64,000 bases of DNA from Prevotella sp. UBA2739. GTDB taxonomy: Bacteria; Bacteroidota; Bacteroidia; Bacteroidales; Bacteroidaceae. Numbering within the stretch: the first letter of the stretch is position 1; every line of letters starts with the position of its first letter. The position numbers and the translations under genes were made by a program. Shown piece after piece: positions 9,705-18,046 of the stretch. The notes under the pieces are model-generated. The model worked only from the letters and a program-made list of their open reading frames with translations, did not search any database and was not told the DNA's origin. The stretch lies in assembly GCA_002353525.1 (NCBI GenBank), contig DEJV01000002.1, positions 1 through 64,000 on the forward strand, given 5' to 3'.

Positions 9705-10618
9705 AGGTTGTAGACGGTGATGACGAGTGAGAGCACAATGAGCAAGATGAACGTGACGTTGGTGAGGCGCGTCTTGGTGAGGGCAATGAAATGGGCGATG
9801 AGGATGCTGGTGCTCACGGTCATGATGCGCAGCAGCACCTGGGCATGCTGGGGCTGCAGCACTGCAAAGACCACCGAGAGGCAGAGCATGGTGATGAGCA
9901 GGTAGTAGATCATGCGCGTGCGGATCTTATCGAAGAAACTGTTGCGCAGGAAATGGATGGTGCCGATGATGCCCAACAGCAGCACAAAGACGAGCGATAC
10001 CACCAGGTGCTCGTCAAGCATTTGATAGTCGAGCAGCGGGTGGAACGAGGCGATAGACGCTACATGACTGGCCAGGTGCTCGGGGTGGCCCACCACCAGA
10101 TAGTAGGTGCCCACAAACCAATAGGGCGCAAGCAAGCCGATGATGCTGGCCCAAAACGTGCGCCAGCTGAGCGACATCATGTTGCGCCACAGCATGATCC
10201 ACAGGAAGGGCACGAAGAACACAATCTGGATGAAGGTGAGCGAGGCCATGCCCAGACAGAAAAAGGCATAGAACACCCAGCCCGACGACTCTTTGTCTTG
10301 GTAGGACTGGAACAGCGACATGTAGAAGGCGATGACGCACAACTGCACAATGGCGCCCTGCATGTCGGCGAACGTCATCGTGGCCATGGCCGTAAGCACC
10401 AGGAAGGAGCACGACACCATGCGGCTGTAGATGCGGATGAGCACATTGATGTTGTTGAGCTCCATCATCAGATAAGACGAGATGACCATGCACCCGAAGG
10501 GCACCCACATCTGCCGGTTGACGAGCATGCCTCCTGCCGCCCACACCAAGATGGCATATACCAGGGTCAGTGGCAATGCAAACTTACTCTCTGCTATTCT
10601 GTTCTGTAATCGCTTCAC
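9680..10618 (-). CDS. Conserved multi-pass membrane protein, function unknown
   Basis: 312-residue protein that is almost entirely hydrophobic, with about eight predicted membrane helices. It matches hypothetical membrane proteins common in Prevotella but shows no known catalytic motif. The 3' end overlaps the YqaA-like gene. Upstream, the 69-base gap to purD is nearly all heptamer repeats, so its promoter is probably in front of purD or inside the repeat. I cannot assign a function. Confidence 0.7.
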   Translation of the reverse strand: MKRLQNRIAESKFALPLTLVYAILVWAAGGMLVNRQMWVPFGCMVISSYLMMELNNINVLIRIYSRMVSCSFLVLTAMATMTFADMQGAIVQLCVIAFYMSLFQSYQDKESSGWVFYAFFCLGMASLTFIQIVFFVPFLWIMLWRNMMSLSWRTFWASIIGLLAPYWFVGTYYLVVGHPEHLASHVASIASFHPLLDYQMLDEHLVVSLVFVLLLGIIGTIHFLRNSFFDKIRTRMIYYLLITMLCLSVVFAVLQPQHAQVLLRIMTVSTSILIAHFIALTKTRLTNVTFILLIVLSLVITVYNLWIPSLLF

Positions 10619-10623
10619 TTCTT

Positions 10624-10687
10624 ATTACCTCTCACCTCTCACCTCTCACCTCTCACCTCTCACCTCTCACCTCTCACTTCTCACCTC
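10624..10687. repeat. Perfect heptamer array CACCTCT
   Basis: About eight tandem, nearly identical copies of the 7-base unit CACCTCT fill the spacer between purD and the next gene. One unit reads CACTTCT. It is the most regular of the word-repeat tracts in the window, and it abuts the purD stop codon. Confidence 0.85.
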
Positions 10688-11956
10688 TTAAAGGTCTGCT
10701 CCGATGTCAGAGCGGAAGTATTTGTCGGTGAACTGAATCTTCTGAGCCTCGCGGAACGACTGTGCCAGGGCCTCGGCCTTGTCCTTGCCATAAGACGACA
10801 CGGCAATCACACGGCCGCCATTGGTGAGCACCGCTCCGTCTTTCAGCGTGGTGCCGGCATGGAACACAATGCTGCCCTCTACCTGGTCGATGCCGCTGAT
10901 GGGGTAGCCCTTGGTGTAGTGCTGCGGATAGCCGCCGCTGACAAGCATCACGCACACGGCGCTGCGCTCGTCGAACGCTACCTGGCATTCATCCAGATTG
11001 CCCTTGGCCACACCTTCGAAGAGGTCCACAATGTCGCTCTTCAGTCGGAGCATCACCGTCTCGGTCTCGGGGTCGCCCATGCGGCAGTTGTACTCGATGA
11101 CCATCGGGTCGCCAGCCACATTGATGAGTCCGAAGAAGATGAAACCCTTATAGTCGATGCCCTCGCTGGCAAGCCCCTCGACGGTGGGGCGGATGATGCG
11201 CTCTTCCACCTTCTGCATCCACTCGCTGGTGGCAAACGGTACGGGCGAGACGCTGCCCATGCCGCCGGTGTTCAGACCGGTGTCGCCCTCGCCGATGCGT
11301 TTATAGTCCTTAGCCTCGGGGAGAATCTGATAGTGACGGCCGTCGGTGAGCACAAACACTGAGCACTCGATGCCGCTGAGGAACTCTTCGATGACCACGC
11401 GCGACGATGCATTGCCAAACATGCCGCCAAGCATCTCGCGGAGCTCGCGCTTCGCCTCGTCGAGTGTGGGCAGGATGAGCACACCCTTGCCGGCACACAG
11501 ACCGTCGGCCTTTAGCACGTAGGGAGCGTTGAGTGTCTCGAGGAACTGGAGTCCCTCCTGGAGGTGCTCGCCGTCGAATGTCTCGTAACGGGCAGTGGGG
11601 ATGTGGTGGCGCTTCATGAAGCCCTTGGCAAAGTCTTTCGAGCCCTCGAGCACCGCGCCAGCCTTCGACGGACCGATAACGGCCACGTGCTGGGTGCGGC
11701 TGTCGGCCTTCAGATCGTCGTAGATGCCTTTCACCAGCGGGTCTTCAGGACCCACTACCACCATGTCGATGGCCTGCTCGACGACAAAGGTCTTGATGGC
11801 CTCGAAGTCGTCGGCCTTCATGGCCACATTTTCGCCACAGTCTGCCGTTCCGGCATTTCCCGGTGCGATAAACAGTTTCTCACACTTGTTGCTTTGGGCA
11901 ATCTTCCATGCCAGGGCGTGCTCGCGGCCGCCACTTCCTAATAATAATATTCTCAT
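10688..11956 (-). CDS. purD: Phosphoribosylamine-glycine ligase
   Basis: GAR synthetase, second step of purine synthesis: 5-phosphoribosylamine plus glycine plus ATP gives glycinamide ribonucleotide. The 422-residue length is normal. N-terminal MRILLLGSGGREHALAWK, an ATP-grasp core with KADGLCAGKGV at about 154-164, and the EYNCRMGDPETE segment (metal and substrate site) at about 290-301 are all typical. It is cytoplasmic. It stands alone, without other pur genes. The first spacer downstream is the CACCTCT heptamer array. Confidence 0.97.
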   Translation of the reverse strand: MRILLLGSGGREHALAWKIAQSNKCEKLFIAPGNAGTADCGENVAMKADDFEAIKTFVVEQAIDMVVVGPEDPLVKGIYDDLKADSRTQHVAVIGPSKAGAVLEGSKDFAKGFMKRHHIPTARYETFDGEHLQEGLQFLETLNAPYVLKADGLCAGKGVLILPTLDEAKRELREMLGGMFGNASSRVVIEEFLSGIECSVFVLTDGRHYQILPEAKDYKRIGEGDTGLNTGGMGSVSPVPFATSEWMQKVEERIIRPTVEGLASEGIDYKGFIFFGLINVAGDPMVIEYNCRMGDPETETVMLRLKSDIVDLFEGVAKGNLDECQVAFDERSAVCVMLVSGGYPQHYTKGYPISGIDQVEGSIVFHAGTTLKDGAVLTNGGRVIAVSSYGKDKAEALAQSFREAQKIQFTDKYFRSDIGADL

Positions 11957-11989
11957 CGCTTTAATCCTATATAAACTTCTTATTTAAGC

Positions 11990-12249
11990 CGAATCACTCA
12001 TCTGAGTGTTCTGAGTATTCAGAATAATCAGAATAATCGGAGTTATCGGAATAATCAGAATTTTCAGAATCTTCAGAATACTCAGAATACTCAGAATACT
12101 CAGAATCTTCCAATTCCCGTTCCCGTTATTCCTCCGTCAGGCAGTTCCCGTTCCCGTTAACGTTCCCGTTTTTATACCGTCAGGCAGTTCCCCTTCCCGT
12201 TAACGTTCCCGTTATTCCTCCGTCAGGCCTAATTATCCATTGTCAATTA
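11990..12249. repeat. Two successive word-repeat tracts
   Basis: The spacer in front of purD holds about 110 bases of variants of ACTCAGAAT/AATCAGAAT (9-base period). These are followed by about 120 bases of GTTCCC words with two near-copies of a unit containing CCGTCAGGCAGTTCCC and GTTAACGTTCCCGTT. It ends in AATTATC words that run into the stop codon of the peptidase gene. No gene or clear promoter was seen. Confidence 0.8.
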
Positions 12250-14175
12250 TCAATTATCAATTCCCTTGAGGTAGTCCTCGAAATACTGCGTGATGCGCTC
12301 GTGCAGATGTACGCTCTGGTGGCCGCGCATGTTGTGGGGCTCACCCGGGTAGGCGAAGAAGTCGGGCTGCGTGCCGGCCTTGATGCACTCGGCAATGAAC
12401 GACAGACAGTGCTGCGGCACTACCGTCGGGTCGTTGTAGCCCGTGATAATCTGCAATTTGCCCTTCAGGTCCTTGGCCTTGGCCAGCAGGCTGGTCTTGG
12501 CATAGCCTTCTGGGTTCTGCTGCGGTGTGTCCATATAGCGCTCGCCATACATCACCTCATACCATTTCCAGTCGATGACGGGACCTCCGGCCACGCCCAC
12601 CTTGAACACCTCGGGATGGTTGGTCATGAGCGTGATGGTCATATAACCGCCAAAGCTCCAGCCGTGAACACCCATGCGCTGCTGGTCTACGTAAGGCAGC
12701 GTCTTAAGAAACTCCACGCCCTTCATCTGGTCTTGCATCTCTATCTGGCCCAGCTGGCGGAAGGTGGCCTGCTCGAACTCGCGGCCGCGGTTCTCGCTGC
12801 CGCGGTTGTCGAGGATGAACAGCACATAGCCTTTCTGTGCCATATAGGTCTCCCACGAGCGGCTGGCATAGTGCCACGAGGCTCCCACGTTGTGGGCATG
12901 CGGACCGCCATAGACGTAGACCACGGTGGGGTATTTCTTCTGCGGGTCGAAGCCGGTGGGCTTCACCAGTCGGTAGTAGAGGTCGGTCTGTCCGTCGGCG
13001 GCTTTGATGCTGCCACACTCATAGGTGGGCACGTCGTAGCCCTCCCATGGGTCTTTGGCGGTAAACAGGTCGCGGCTCTTGCCCGTCTCGGTGTTGGTCA
13101 CCACAATCTTGCGCGGCACGTCAGGCTCCGAGTAGTTGTCGAGCAGCGTGCGACCAGTGGGCGACAGCTGTCCGTTGTGCCATCCGCGGCCGTTGTCGAG
13201 GGCGATGCGCTTGCCGTTTTTCACGCTTACGGCATAGAGGTTGCGCTGAATGGGGCTGGCCTCGTTGGAGGCATAGACAATGCTCTTGGCCTTCGTGTTG
13301 AAGCCGATGAGCTGCATCACCACCCACGGTCCTTTGGTGAGCTGGCGGATGAGCTTGCCGTCAGCACTATAAAGATAGAGGTGGTTGTAGCCGTCGCGCT
13401 GGCTCTGCATCACGAACTTCGAGGCATCCCAGGGCAAAAACACGATGGGGTGTTGCGGCTCCACATATTTCTCGTGGGTCTCACGGTAGAGCTCGCCCTT
13501 GCGCTCGCCTGTCACGGCGTCGTAGCTCACCAGGCGACAGTCGTTCTGGTCGCGGTTGAGCTCGAACATATAGACGGTCTTCGAGTCAGGACTCCAGCTG
13601 ATATTGGTGAAATAGCGGTCGGTGGGGTCGCCGGCCTGCAGGTAGATGGTCTTATTGGCAGCCACATCGTAGATGCCCACCGTCACCTTGTGCGAAGTCT
13701 CGCCAGCCATGGGATATTTGTCGGGTTCGTACTCGGCGATACGCCCGAAGATGTTCACTTGCGGATAGTCGGTCACCATGCTCTGGTCCATGCGGTAGAA
13801 GGCCATGCGGCTCTTGTCGGGACTCCAGAAGATGCCCTCCTCGATGCCGAACTCGTTGCGGTGTACGGCCTCGCCATACACGATCTCGCGGCTGCCGTCG
13901 GTGGTGAGCTGGTGCTTCGTGCCGGCAGCGTCGGTGACGTAGAGCTGGTGGTCGGCCTCCTTGTCGCAGTAGGGAGCCTGGCGCTCGGCCTTCGGGCGCT
14001 TGTCTTGTCTGACGGGCATCTCGCCCTTCCATTCATACATGCGGTTCTCGGGCACCATCTTGCGGTAGTTCTTTCCACCGAAGTTCAGGTCCTCGAGTGT
14101 GAACTGCTTCAGTTCCTGAGCAGTCATGGTGTGCATTGTCATCATAGCCATGATGAAAACAATTATTTTTTTCAT
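12250..14175 (-). CDS. Dipeptidyl peptidase IV-type S9 serine peptidase
   Basis: Prolyl-oligopeptidase (S9B) enzyme that probably releases X-Pro dipeptides in the periplasm or at the surface. There is a signal peptide at 1-19, a beta-propeller-like region to about 380 and an alpha/beta-hydrolase domain to the end. Catalytic triad: Ser507 in GWSFGGYM, Asp582 in YNDPTVVP, His614 in EPHNMRG. At 641 residues it is roughly 80 shorter than typical bacterial DPP IV; part of the first propeller blades (after about residue 70) seems missing. The last residues GIDN and the TGA stop come from AATTGAT repeat words. It is transcribed alone. Confidence 0.88.
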   Translation of the reverse strand: MKKIIVFIMAMMTMHTMTAQELKQFTLEDLNFGGKNYRKMVPENRMYEWKGEMPVRQDKRPKAERQAPYCDKEADHQLYVTDAAGTKHQLTTDGSREIVYGEAVHRNEFGIEEGIFWSPDKSRMAFYRMDQSMVTDYPQVNIFGRIAEYEPDKYPMAGETSHKVTVGIYDVAANKTIYLQAGDPTDRYFTNISWSPDSKTVYMFELNRDQNDCRLVSYDAVTGERKGELYRETHEKYVEPQHPIVFLPWDASKFVMQSQRDGYNHLYLYSADGKLIRQLTKGPWVVMQLIGFNTKAKSIVYASNEASPIQRNLYAVSVKNGKRIALDNGRGWHNGQLSPTGRTLLDNYSEPDVPRKIVVTNTETGKSRDLFTAKDPWEGYDVPTYECGSIKAADGQTDLYYRLVKPTGFDPQKKYPTVVYVYGGPHAHNVGASWHYASRSWETYMAQKGYVLFILDNRGSENRGREFEQATFRQLGQIEMQDQMKGVEFLKTLPYVDQQRMGVHGWSFGGYMTITLMTNHPEVFKVGVAGGPVIDWKWYEVMYGERYMDTPQQNPEGYAKTSLLAKAKDLKGKLQIITGYNDPTVVPQHCLSFIAECIKAGTQPDFFAYPGEPHNMRGHQSVHLHERITQYFEDYLKGIDN

Positions 14176-14232
14176 AGTTTTGTTATTTATACATGTTTCA
14201 ATTCTCCATCCTCCATTCTCAATTCTCCAACG

Positions 14233-14393
14233 TCCTGGGTAAACCAGGCGCCCTCCTCTCGCCCTGTAAGGGCAAAAGCCCGACAGCAGAAGAGAGCTTT
14301 TGCCCCGATGGGGCGTCCGTTCTCTGCGTCTTTACCCCCAGGGGGTTGCCCTGGGCTAGATGCTTGTTGCCCCTTCGGGGCGCTGCTGTGCCG
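14233..14393 (-). repeat. Element B copy 1 (palindrome-rich, REP-like)
   Basis: A roughly 160-base element made of nested short palindromes: GCCCCGAAGGGGC, CCCAGGGCAACCCCCTGGG-like, GCCCTTACAGGGC, and CCTGGTTTACCCAGG at its end. Near-identical copies occur at about 36061-36260 and 41085-41250. In all three cases it sits directly next to core A in the same relative order, here inverted. It is intergenic, between the peptidase and methyltransferase genes. Confidence 0.85.
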
Positions 14394-14410
14394 ACAATCT
14401 TCAAAGTGAC

Positions 14411-14524
14411 AAGTATGATTACTCTCAAGGCAGTGGCTCCAGCTCGAAAGGTATTCTCTCACCTCTCTCCTCTCACCTCTCACCTCTAAAGAAGTCACAT
14501 CTCTTGCCTCTTGCCTCTCACCTC
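14411..14524 (-). repeat. Core A copy 2 with word-repeat arms
   Basis: Core A at about 14415-14455, read on the minus strand, is followed on the plus strand by TCTCACCTCTCAC and CTTGCCTCTTGCCTCT words. These run up to the stop codon of the methyltransferase gene. Confidence 0.85.
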
Positions 14525-16123
14525 TCAATCCGTGTCGTCGTCGCGGCGGTGCTTCCGCTCGAAAGGAGTGCTGTATTTTCTTCCGCTGCGGTTGTCACGG
14601 TCACGACGGTCGCCCTTGAAGTCACGGTCGCGTCGGTCGCCCTTGGAGTCACGGTCGCGTCGGTCGCCCTTGAAGTCGCGGTCACGTCGGTCACCCTTGA
14701 AGTCACGGTCACGTCGGTCGCCCTTGAAGTCGCGCTTTTTCCGGTCATCGTGTCTCTGGTAACGGTCGTCGCCCCACGATCCACGCTCGTCGTCAGACTT
14801 CCGCTTTTCTCCCTTATAGTTCACCTCGAACGAGTGGAACTTAAACGAGCGGATGTCGCCATCGGCATTCTCGTCCTCGTCGTCGAGGCGCTTCTTGAAG
14901 TCGCGGTTTTTCTTGAAACGGTGTTTCTCGGCCATAGCCTTTTTCTCCTCGTCGGTCTTCACGATGCCCCCTTCGCTGCGGAACTCCTGCAGGCGTCCCT
15001 CAAACATCTGGTATTTGCGGAACTCGCACTCCAGCGACCCGTTGTAGAGTGGAATCTTGATGCTCGGTTTCAGTCCGATGGCATCGAAACACTCCTCGCG
15101 ATAGCTCAACACCCATGCCTCGTTACCTTGGAAGGCATGCTTCAGGCGCTCACCAATCATGCGGTAGGTGCCAATAAGGTCGGGGGTAGAGATGCGCTCA
15201 CCATAGGGTGGGTTGGTCACGATGATGGCTTTCTGCTGGGGTTGCTTGAAGTCCTTGAAGTCGGCCTGCTCGATGGTGATGAGGCTCGACAGTCCTGCTG
15301 CCTTCACATTCAGCCGGGCTGTGTTCACGGCCTTGATGTCGACATCATATCCATAGATGTGGCAATGGGGCTCGCGCTCGCGAGAGTCGTCATTGTAGAT
15401 CTCGTCGAACAGATCGGGGTCGAAGTCGTTCCATTTCTCGAAAGCATACTCTTTGCGGAATACGCCCGGACTCATGTTCAGGGCAATCAGACCAGCCTCG
15501 ATGAGCAGGGTGCCACTGCCGCACATGGGGTCGATGAAGTCGATGTCGCCCTTCCATCCCGTCTGCAGAATCATGCCCGCTGCCAGCACCTCGTTGAGCG
15601 GTGCCTCCACACTCTCCTGACGGTAGCCACGGCGGTGCAGCGACTCGCCGCTAGAGTCGAGCGACAGCGTGCACTGGTCCTCAGCCACGTGCATGTTCAG
15701 ACGGATATCGGGGTTGGCCACCGAGATGTTGGGTCGTTTGCCTGTACGCTCGCGGAACTGGTCTACGATGGCGTCTTTCACCTTGTAGCTCACGAACTTT
15801 GAGTGGCGGAACTCTTCGCTGAACACCACCGAGTCGACGGCAAACGTCTTGTCGTTGTCCAGATACTGGCTCCAGTCAATCTTCATCACCTCGTCGTACA
15901 CCTCGTCGGCGCTCTGAGCCTTGAAGTGGCGGATGGGTTTCAGAATCTTGATGGCTGTGTGCAGCTGAAAGTTAGCTCTGTACATGAGTTCTTTGTCGCC
16001 AGTAAACGACACCATGCGCCGTCCTGTCTGCACATTGTTCGCACCCAGTTCGGTCAGTTCTTGCGCCAAAGTGGGCTCCAGTCCCATGAATGTTTTGGCA
16101 ATGAGTTCAAATTCCTGTTCCAT
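14525..16123 (-). CDS. THUMP-domain RNA methyltransferase with Arg/Asp repeat tail
   Basis: Class I SAM-dependent RNA methyltransferase of the RlmL/YpsC type, expected to methylate a guanine or other base in 23S rRNA. A THUMP domain lies at about 1-160, then the Rossmann methyltransferase with DPMCGSGTLLIEAG at about 188-201 and the NPPYGER catalytic motif at about 295. After residue 380 the protein becomes strongly charged. At about 465-515 there are five near-perfect copies of the 9-residue unit KGDRRDRDF, encoded by a 27-base tandem DNA repeat. Such tails occur on RNA-binding proteins and probably aid RNA binding; that is inference. The ATG at 16123 is preferred over a TTG two codons upstream. 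It overlaps cysE by 17 bases. Confidence 0.88.
   Translation of the reverse strand: MEQEFELIAKTFMGLEPTLAQELTELGANNVQTGRRMVSFTGDKELMYRANFQLHTAIKILKPIRHFKAQSADEVYDEVMKIDWSQYLDNDKTFAVDSVVFSEEFRHSKFVSYKVKDAIVDQFRERTGKRPNISVANPDIRLNMHVAEDQCTLSLDSSGESLHRRGYRQESVEAPLNEVLAAGMILQTGWKGDIDFIDPMCGSGTLLIEAGLIALNMSPGVFRKEYAFEKWNDFDPDLFDEIYNDDSREREPHCHIYGYDVDIKAVNTARLNVKAAGLSSLITIEQADFKDFKQPQQKAIIVTNPPYGERISTPDLIGTYRMIGERLKHAFQGNEAWVLSYREECFDAIGLKPSIKIPLYNGSLECEFRKYQMFEGRLQEFRSEGGIVKTDEEKKAMAEKHRFKKNRDFKKRLDDEDENADGDIRSFKFHSFEVNYKGEKRKSDDERGSWGDDRYQRHDDRKKRDFKGDRRDRDFKGDRRDRDFKGDRRDRDSKGDRRDRDFKGDRRDRDNRSGRKYSTPFERKHRRDDDTD
14594..14735. repeat. 27-base coding tandem repeat
   Basis: About five tandem units of 27 bases (minus strand AAGGGCGACCGACGCGACCG-like) encode the KGDRRDRDF units of the methyltransferase tail. 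Units differ at a few, mostly silent, positions (GAC/GAT, GTC/GCG on the plus strand). Copy number is likely to vary between strains. Confidence 0.85.
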
Positions 16124-17123
16124 TTTCAAATATGCTGTCGAATTGTTTATTCTTTACCTCCGTGTATTTCTTTGTGCCGGGCTTCATGTCGCGAGTCACC
16201 CACACGTTGGCGCCAATCACGCAATGGTCGCCCACGGTGATGCGCCCCAGGATGGTGGCATTGGCATAGATCACCACATCGTCGCCGATGATGGGGTGGC
16301 GGGGAATGCCCTTGATGGGGTTGCCCTGGTCGTCGAGCGGGAAGCTTCGAGCTCCGAGCGTCACGCCCTGATAGAGTTTCACGTAGTTGCCGATGATGCA
16401 GGTGGCGCCAATCACCACGCCCGTGCCATGGTCGATGGTGAAGTGGTGTCCCACGCTGGCCCCGGGATGAATGTCGATGCCCGTCTCCGAGTGGGCCATC
16501 TCGGTGAGCATGCGCGGAATGAGGGGCACGCCCAACAGCAGCAGCTCGTGGGCTAGGCGGTAGTTGGTCAGTGCTTTGATGACGGGGTAGCACGCGATAA
16601 TCTCCCCACGGCTCTCTGCCGCAGGGTCGCCATTGTAGGCTGCGTCCACGTCGGTGGCCAGCACCTTGCGTATCTTGGGCAGCCGTGCAATAGCCTCTGC
16701 AGCTAGCAGCTCAGCCTTTTCTAAGTGAGAAGTGAGAGGTGACAAGTGAGAAGTGTGATTACCTTCCGAGCTAGAACCACTGTCTTGAGAGTAATCATAA
16801 CTTTTCATTTTTAATTCTTCGTTGCTACTTAGAGAAGTTTCCGCGAAGCACAGTCCGGCCATGATTTGGTCGGCTAGCAGTCGGTGGAGTCTCTCCACGT
16901 TTACCCCAATATGATATCTGATGGTTTTGATGTTCACCGTCGACTTTCCATAGTATCCGGGAAAGAGGATACTTCTCGAGAGTTCAACAATCTCTTCGAG
17001 GGCACGCTGCGACGGCAACGGGTTTCCGTCGCGATGCTGATGGAAAAGTCCTTTGAGCGACTCTGCCTCCGACAGCATTTCCACTGTTTGAGTCAGGGTT
17101 TGAGTTAGCGTCTCATTACTCAT
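16107..17123 (-). CDS. cysE: Serine O-acetyltransferase with in-frame repeat insertion
   Basis: Makes O-acetylserine from serine and acetyl-CoA, the first step of cysteine synthesis. The C-terminal left-handed beta-helix hexapeptide domain is clear, with DIHPGASVGHHFTIDHGTGVVIG-type motifs at about 236-258 holding the catalytic Asp and His residues. The helical N-terminal domain is interrupted at about residues 97-134 by a low-complexity stretch (SYDYSQDSGSSSE and HTSHLSPLTSHL). That stretch is encoded by a copy of intergenic core A and its word arms, in frame. The protein is 338 residues; without the insert it would be about 300, the usual length in this group. The reading frame is intact, so the enzyme may still work. 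Confidence 0.88.
   Translation of the reverse strand: MSNETLTQTLTQTVEMLSEAESLKGLFHQHRDGNPLPSQRALEEIVELSRSILFPGYYGKSTVNIKTIRYHIGVNVERLHRLLADQIMAGLCFAETSLSSNEELKMKSYDYSQDSGSSSEGNHTSHLSPLTSHLEKAELLAAEAIARLPKIRKVLATDVDAAYNGDPAAESRGEIIACYPVIKALTNYRLAHELLLLGVPLIPRMLTEMAHSETGIDIHPGASVGHHFTIDHGTGVVIGATCIIGNYVKLYQGVTLGARSFPLDDQGNPIKGIPRHPIIGDDVVIYANATILGRITVGDHCVIGANVWVTRDMKPGTKKYTEVKNKQFDSIFENGTGI
16720..16812 (+). repeat. Core A copy 3, inside cysE
   Basis: Words AAGTGAGAGGTGACAAGTGAG lead into core A at about 16757-16799 (TTCCGAGCTAGAACCACTGT to GAGTAATCATA). It then continues into TTTTCATTTTTAATTC. The same core is intergenic at six other places in the window; here it is translated as part of CysE on the opposite strand. 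Confidence 0.9.
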
Positions 17124-17237
17124 TACTAAAATGGTGTATCAATAAAAATGTGTGCAAATTTACACATTTTCTCTGAAACAACCGTCGTTTTCTTCGTTTT
17201 TTATCTGATTTCCATCGTTTTTGTCCGTTTGGCATGC

Positions 17238-17454
17238 ACCTCCCCCTGGCGCACCATCATGGTGAGCGACGATGCACGCGACATCAAGGCCCTCAACGAC
17301 TATGCCCACTCCAAGGGCGTCAGCCTGCAGATGCACCACGAGACGTCCGCCTCAGTACGCAACTACTCCCGGCGGCGGTTATGCCATCAGCATTGTGGAG
17401 GCCACGAAAGAGCAGCTGAAGGGGTTGAAGAAGTTTCCCGCCCGATGCCAGTAA
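17238..17454 (+). pseudogene. Remnant of a GH97 (SusB-type) alpha-glucosidase
   Basis: Three pieces of a GH97 family enzyme are fused. First comes SPWRTIMVSDDARD, the conserved segment at the end of the N-terminal domain. It is joined to DYAHSKGVSLQMHHETSASV, the catalytic-domain segment. After a frameshift near 17370 comes GGGYAISIVEATKEQ, which resembles the family C-terminus, ending in TAA at 17454. A full enzyme is about 650-700 residues; only about 70 remain, so two large internal deletions are implied. The codons keep the GC-rich backbone style, unlike the AT-rich island that follows. Confidence 0.75.
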
Positions 17455-17835
17455 TGGTCATCACACCCGTCAGACAAATCTTTTTCTCTCTTGAGAGTAC
17501 ATGTCTTAAAATTAGGTTCGTCCAAACTACCAGTTACAACGGTTGTAACTACCACTTACAACGGTTGCAACTAGCACTTAGGTTGGTCTTAATCCAATTG
17601 ATAATTGATAATTGCCCTGACGGGTTTGTTGGCGCCATTTCTCTCCCCTTTCGGGGGAGATGGAGGGGGCTTCTTATGCATTATACTGTGAAGGGTGTGA
17701 AGGTATTTTTATAGGAAAGAGCTATGGGCGGGCGTGATCTTATTTATATACACGTACTATATATACGCGTGTACGCACAGGAAGGGGGTTTTTAACAATT
17801 CACCCTTCACACAAATAACGCTAACAAACAAATTA

Positions 17836-17867
17836 GGGAGTCCTCGCGGACTCCCTTTCTTTTTTTG
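17836..17867 (+). terminator. Rho-independent terminator-like hairpin
   Basis: GGGAGTCC / GGACTCCC stem with a TCGC-type loop, followed by a T-rich run. A second partial copy of the TCCTCGCGGACT part follows at about 17876-17887. Confidence 0.65.
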
Positions 17868-18038
17868 CCACCGAATCCTCGCGGACTGATGGCAAAGATA
17901 AACCTATAACTGCGGTAAAAAACCGCTGACTACTTTCAACAATTGCACGTTTTTGCTATAAAAACATATAAACGTGACAATCTCTATCATTTCCTTATTC
18001 TTAAAAGTTACTTCTTACCTTTCTCACGAAAGGGTATG

Positions 18039-18046
18039 CAAAGGTA
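18039..18046 (-). promoter_or_regulatory. Orphan minus-strand TAnnTTTG box
   Basis: On the minus strand it reads TACCTTTG, preceded by an AT-rich spacer. It points left into DNA without a recognisable gene. A second such box (TATCTTTG) lies at 17893-17900. They may drive a small RNA or be leftovers of a lost gene. Confidence 0.35.

Noticed and set aside
12301..14409. 702-codon plus-strand open frame
   Set aside because: Antisense shadow of the DPP IV-like gene; the composition (His/Val/Leu-rich, no domains) is typical of reversed GC-rich coding DNA.
14360..15802. 480-codon plus-strand frame with VTVASVALEV repeats
   Set aside because: Antisense of the 27-base repeat and the methyltransferase gene; the repeats are explained by KGDRRDRDF coding on the other strand.
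17148..17714. 188-codon frame across the GH97 relic
   Set aside because: Only the middle part is gene-like and it matches a decayed GH97 enzyme; the flanks are non-coding and the relic needs a frame change.
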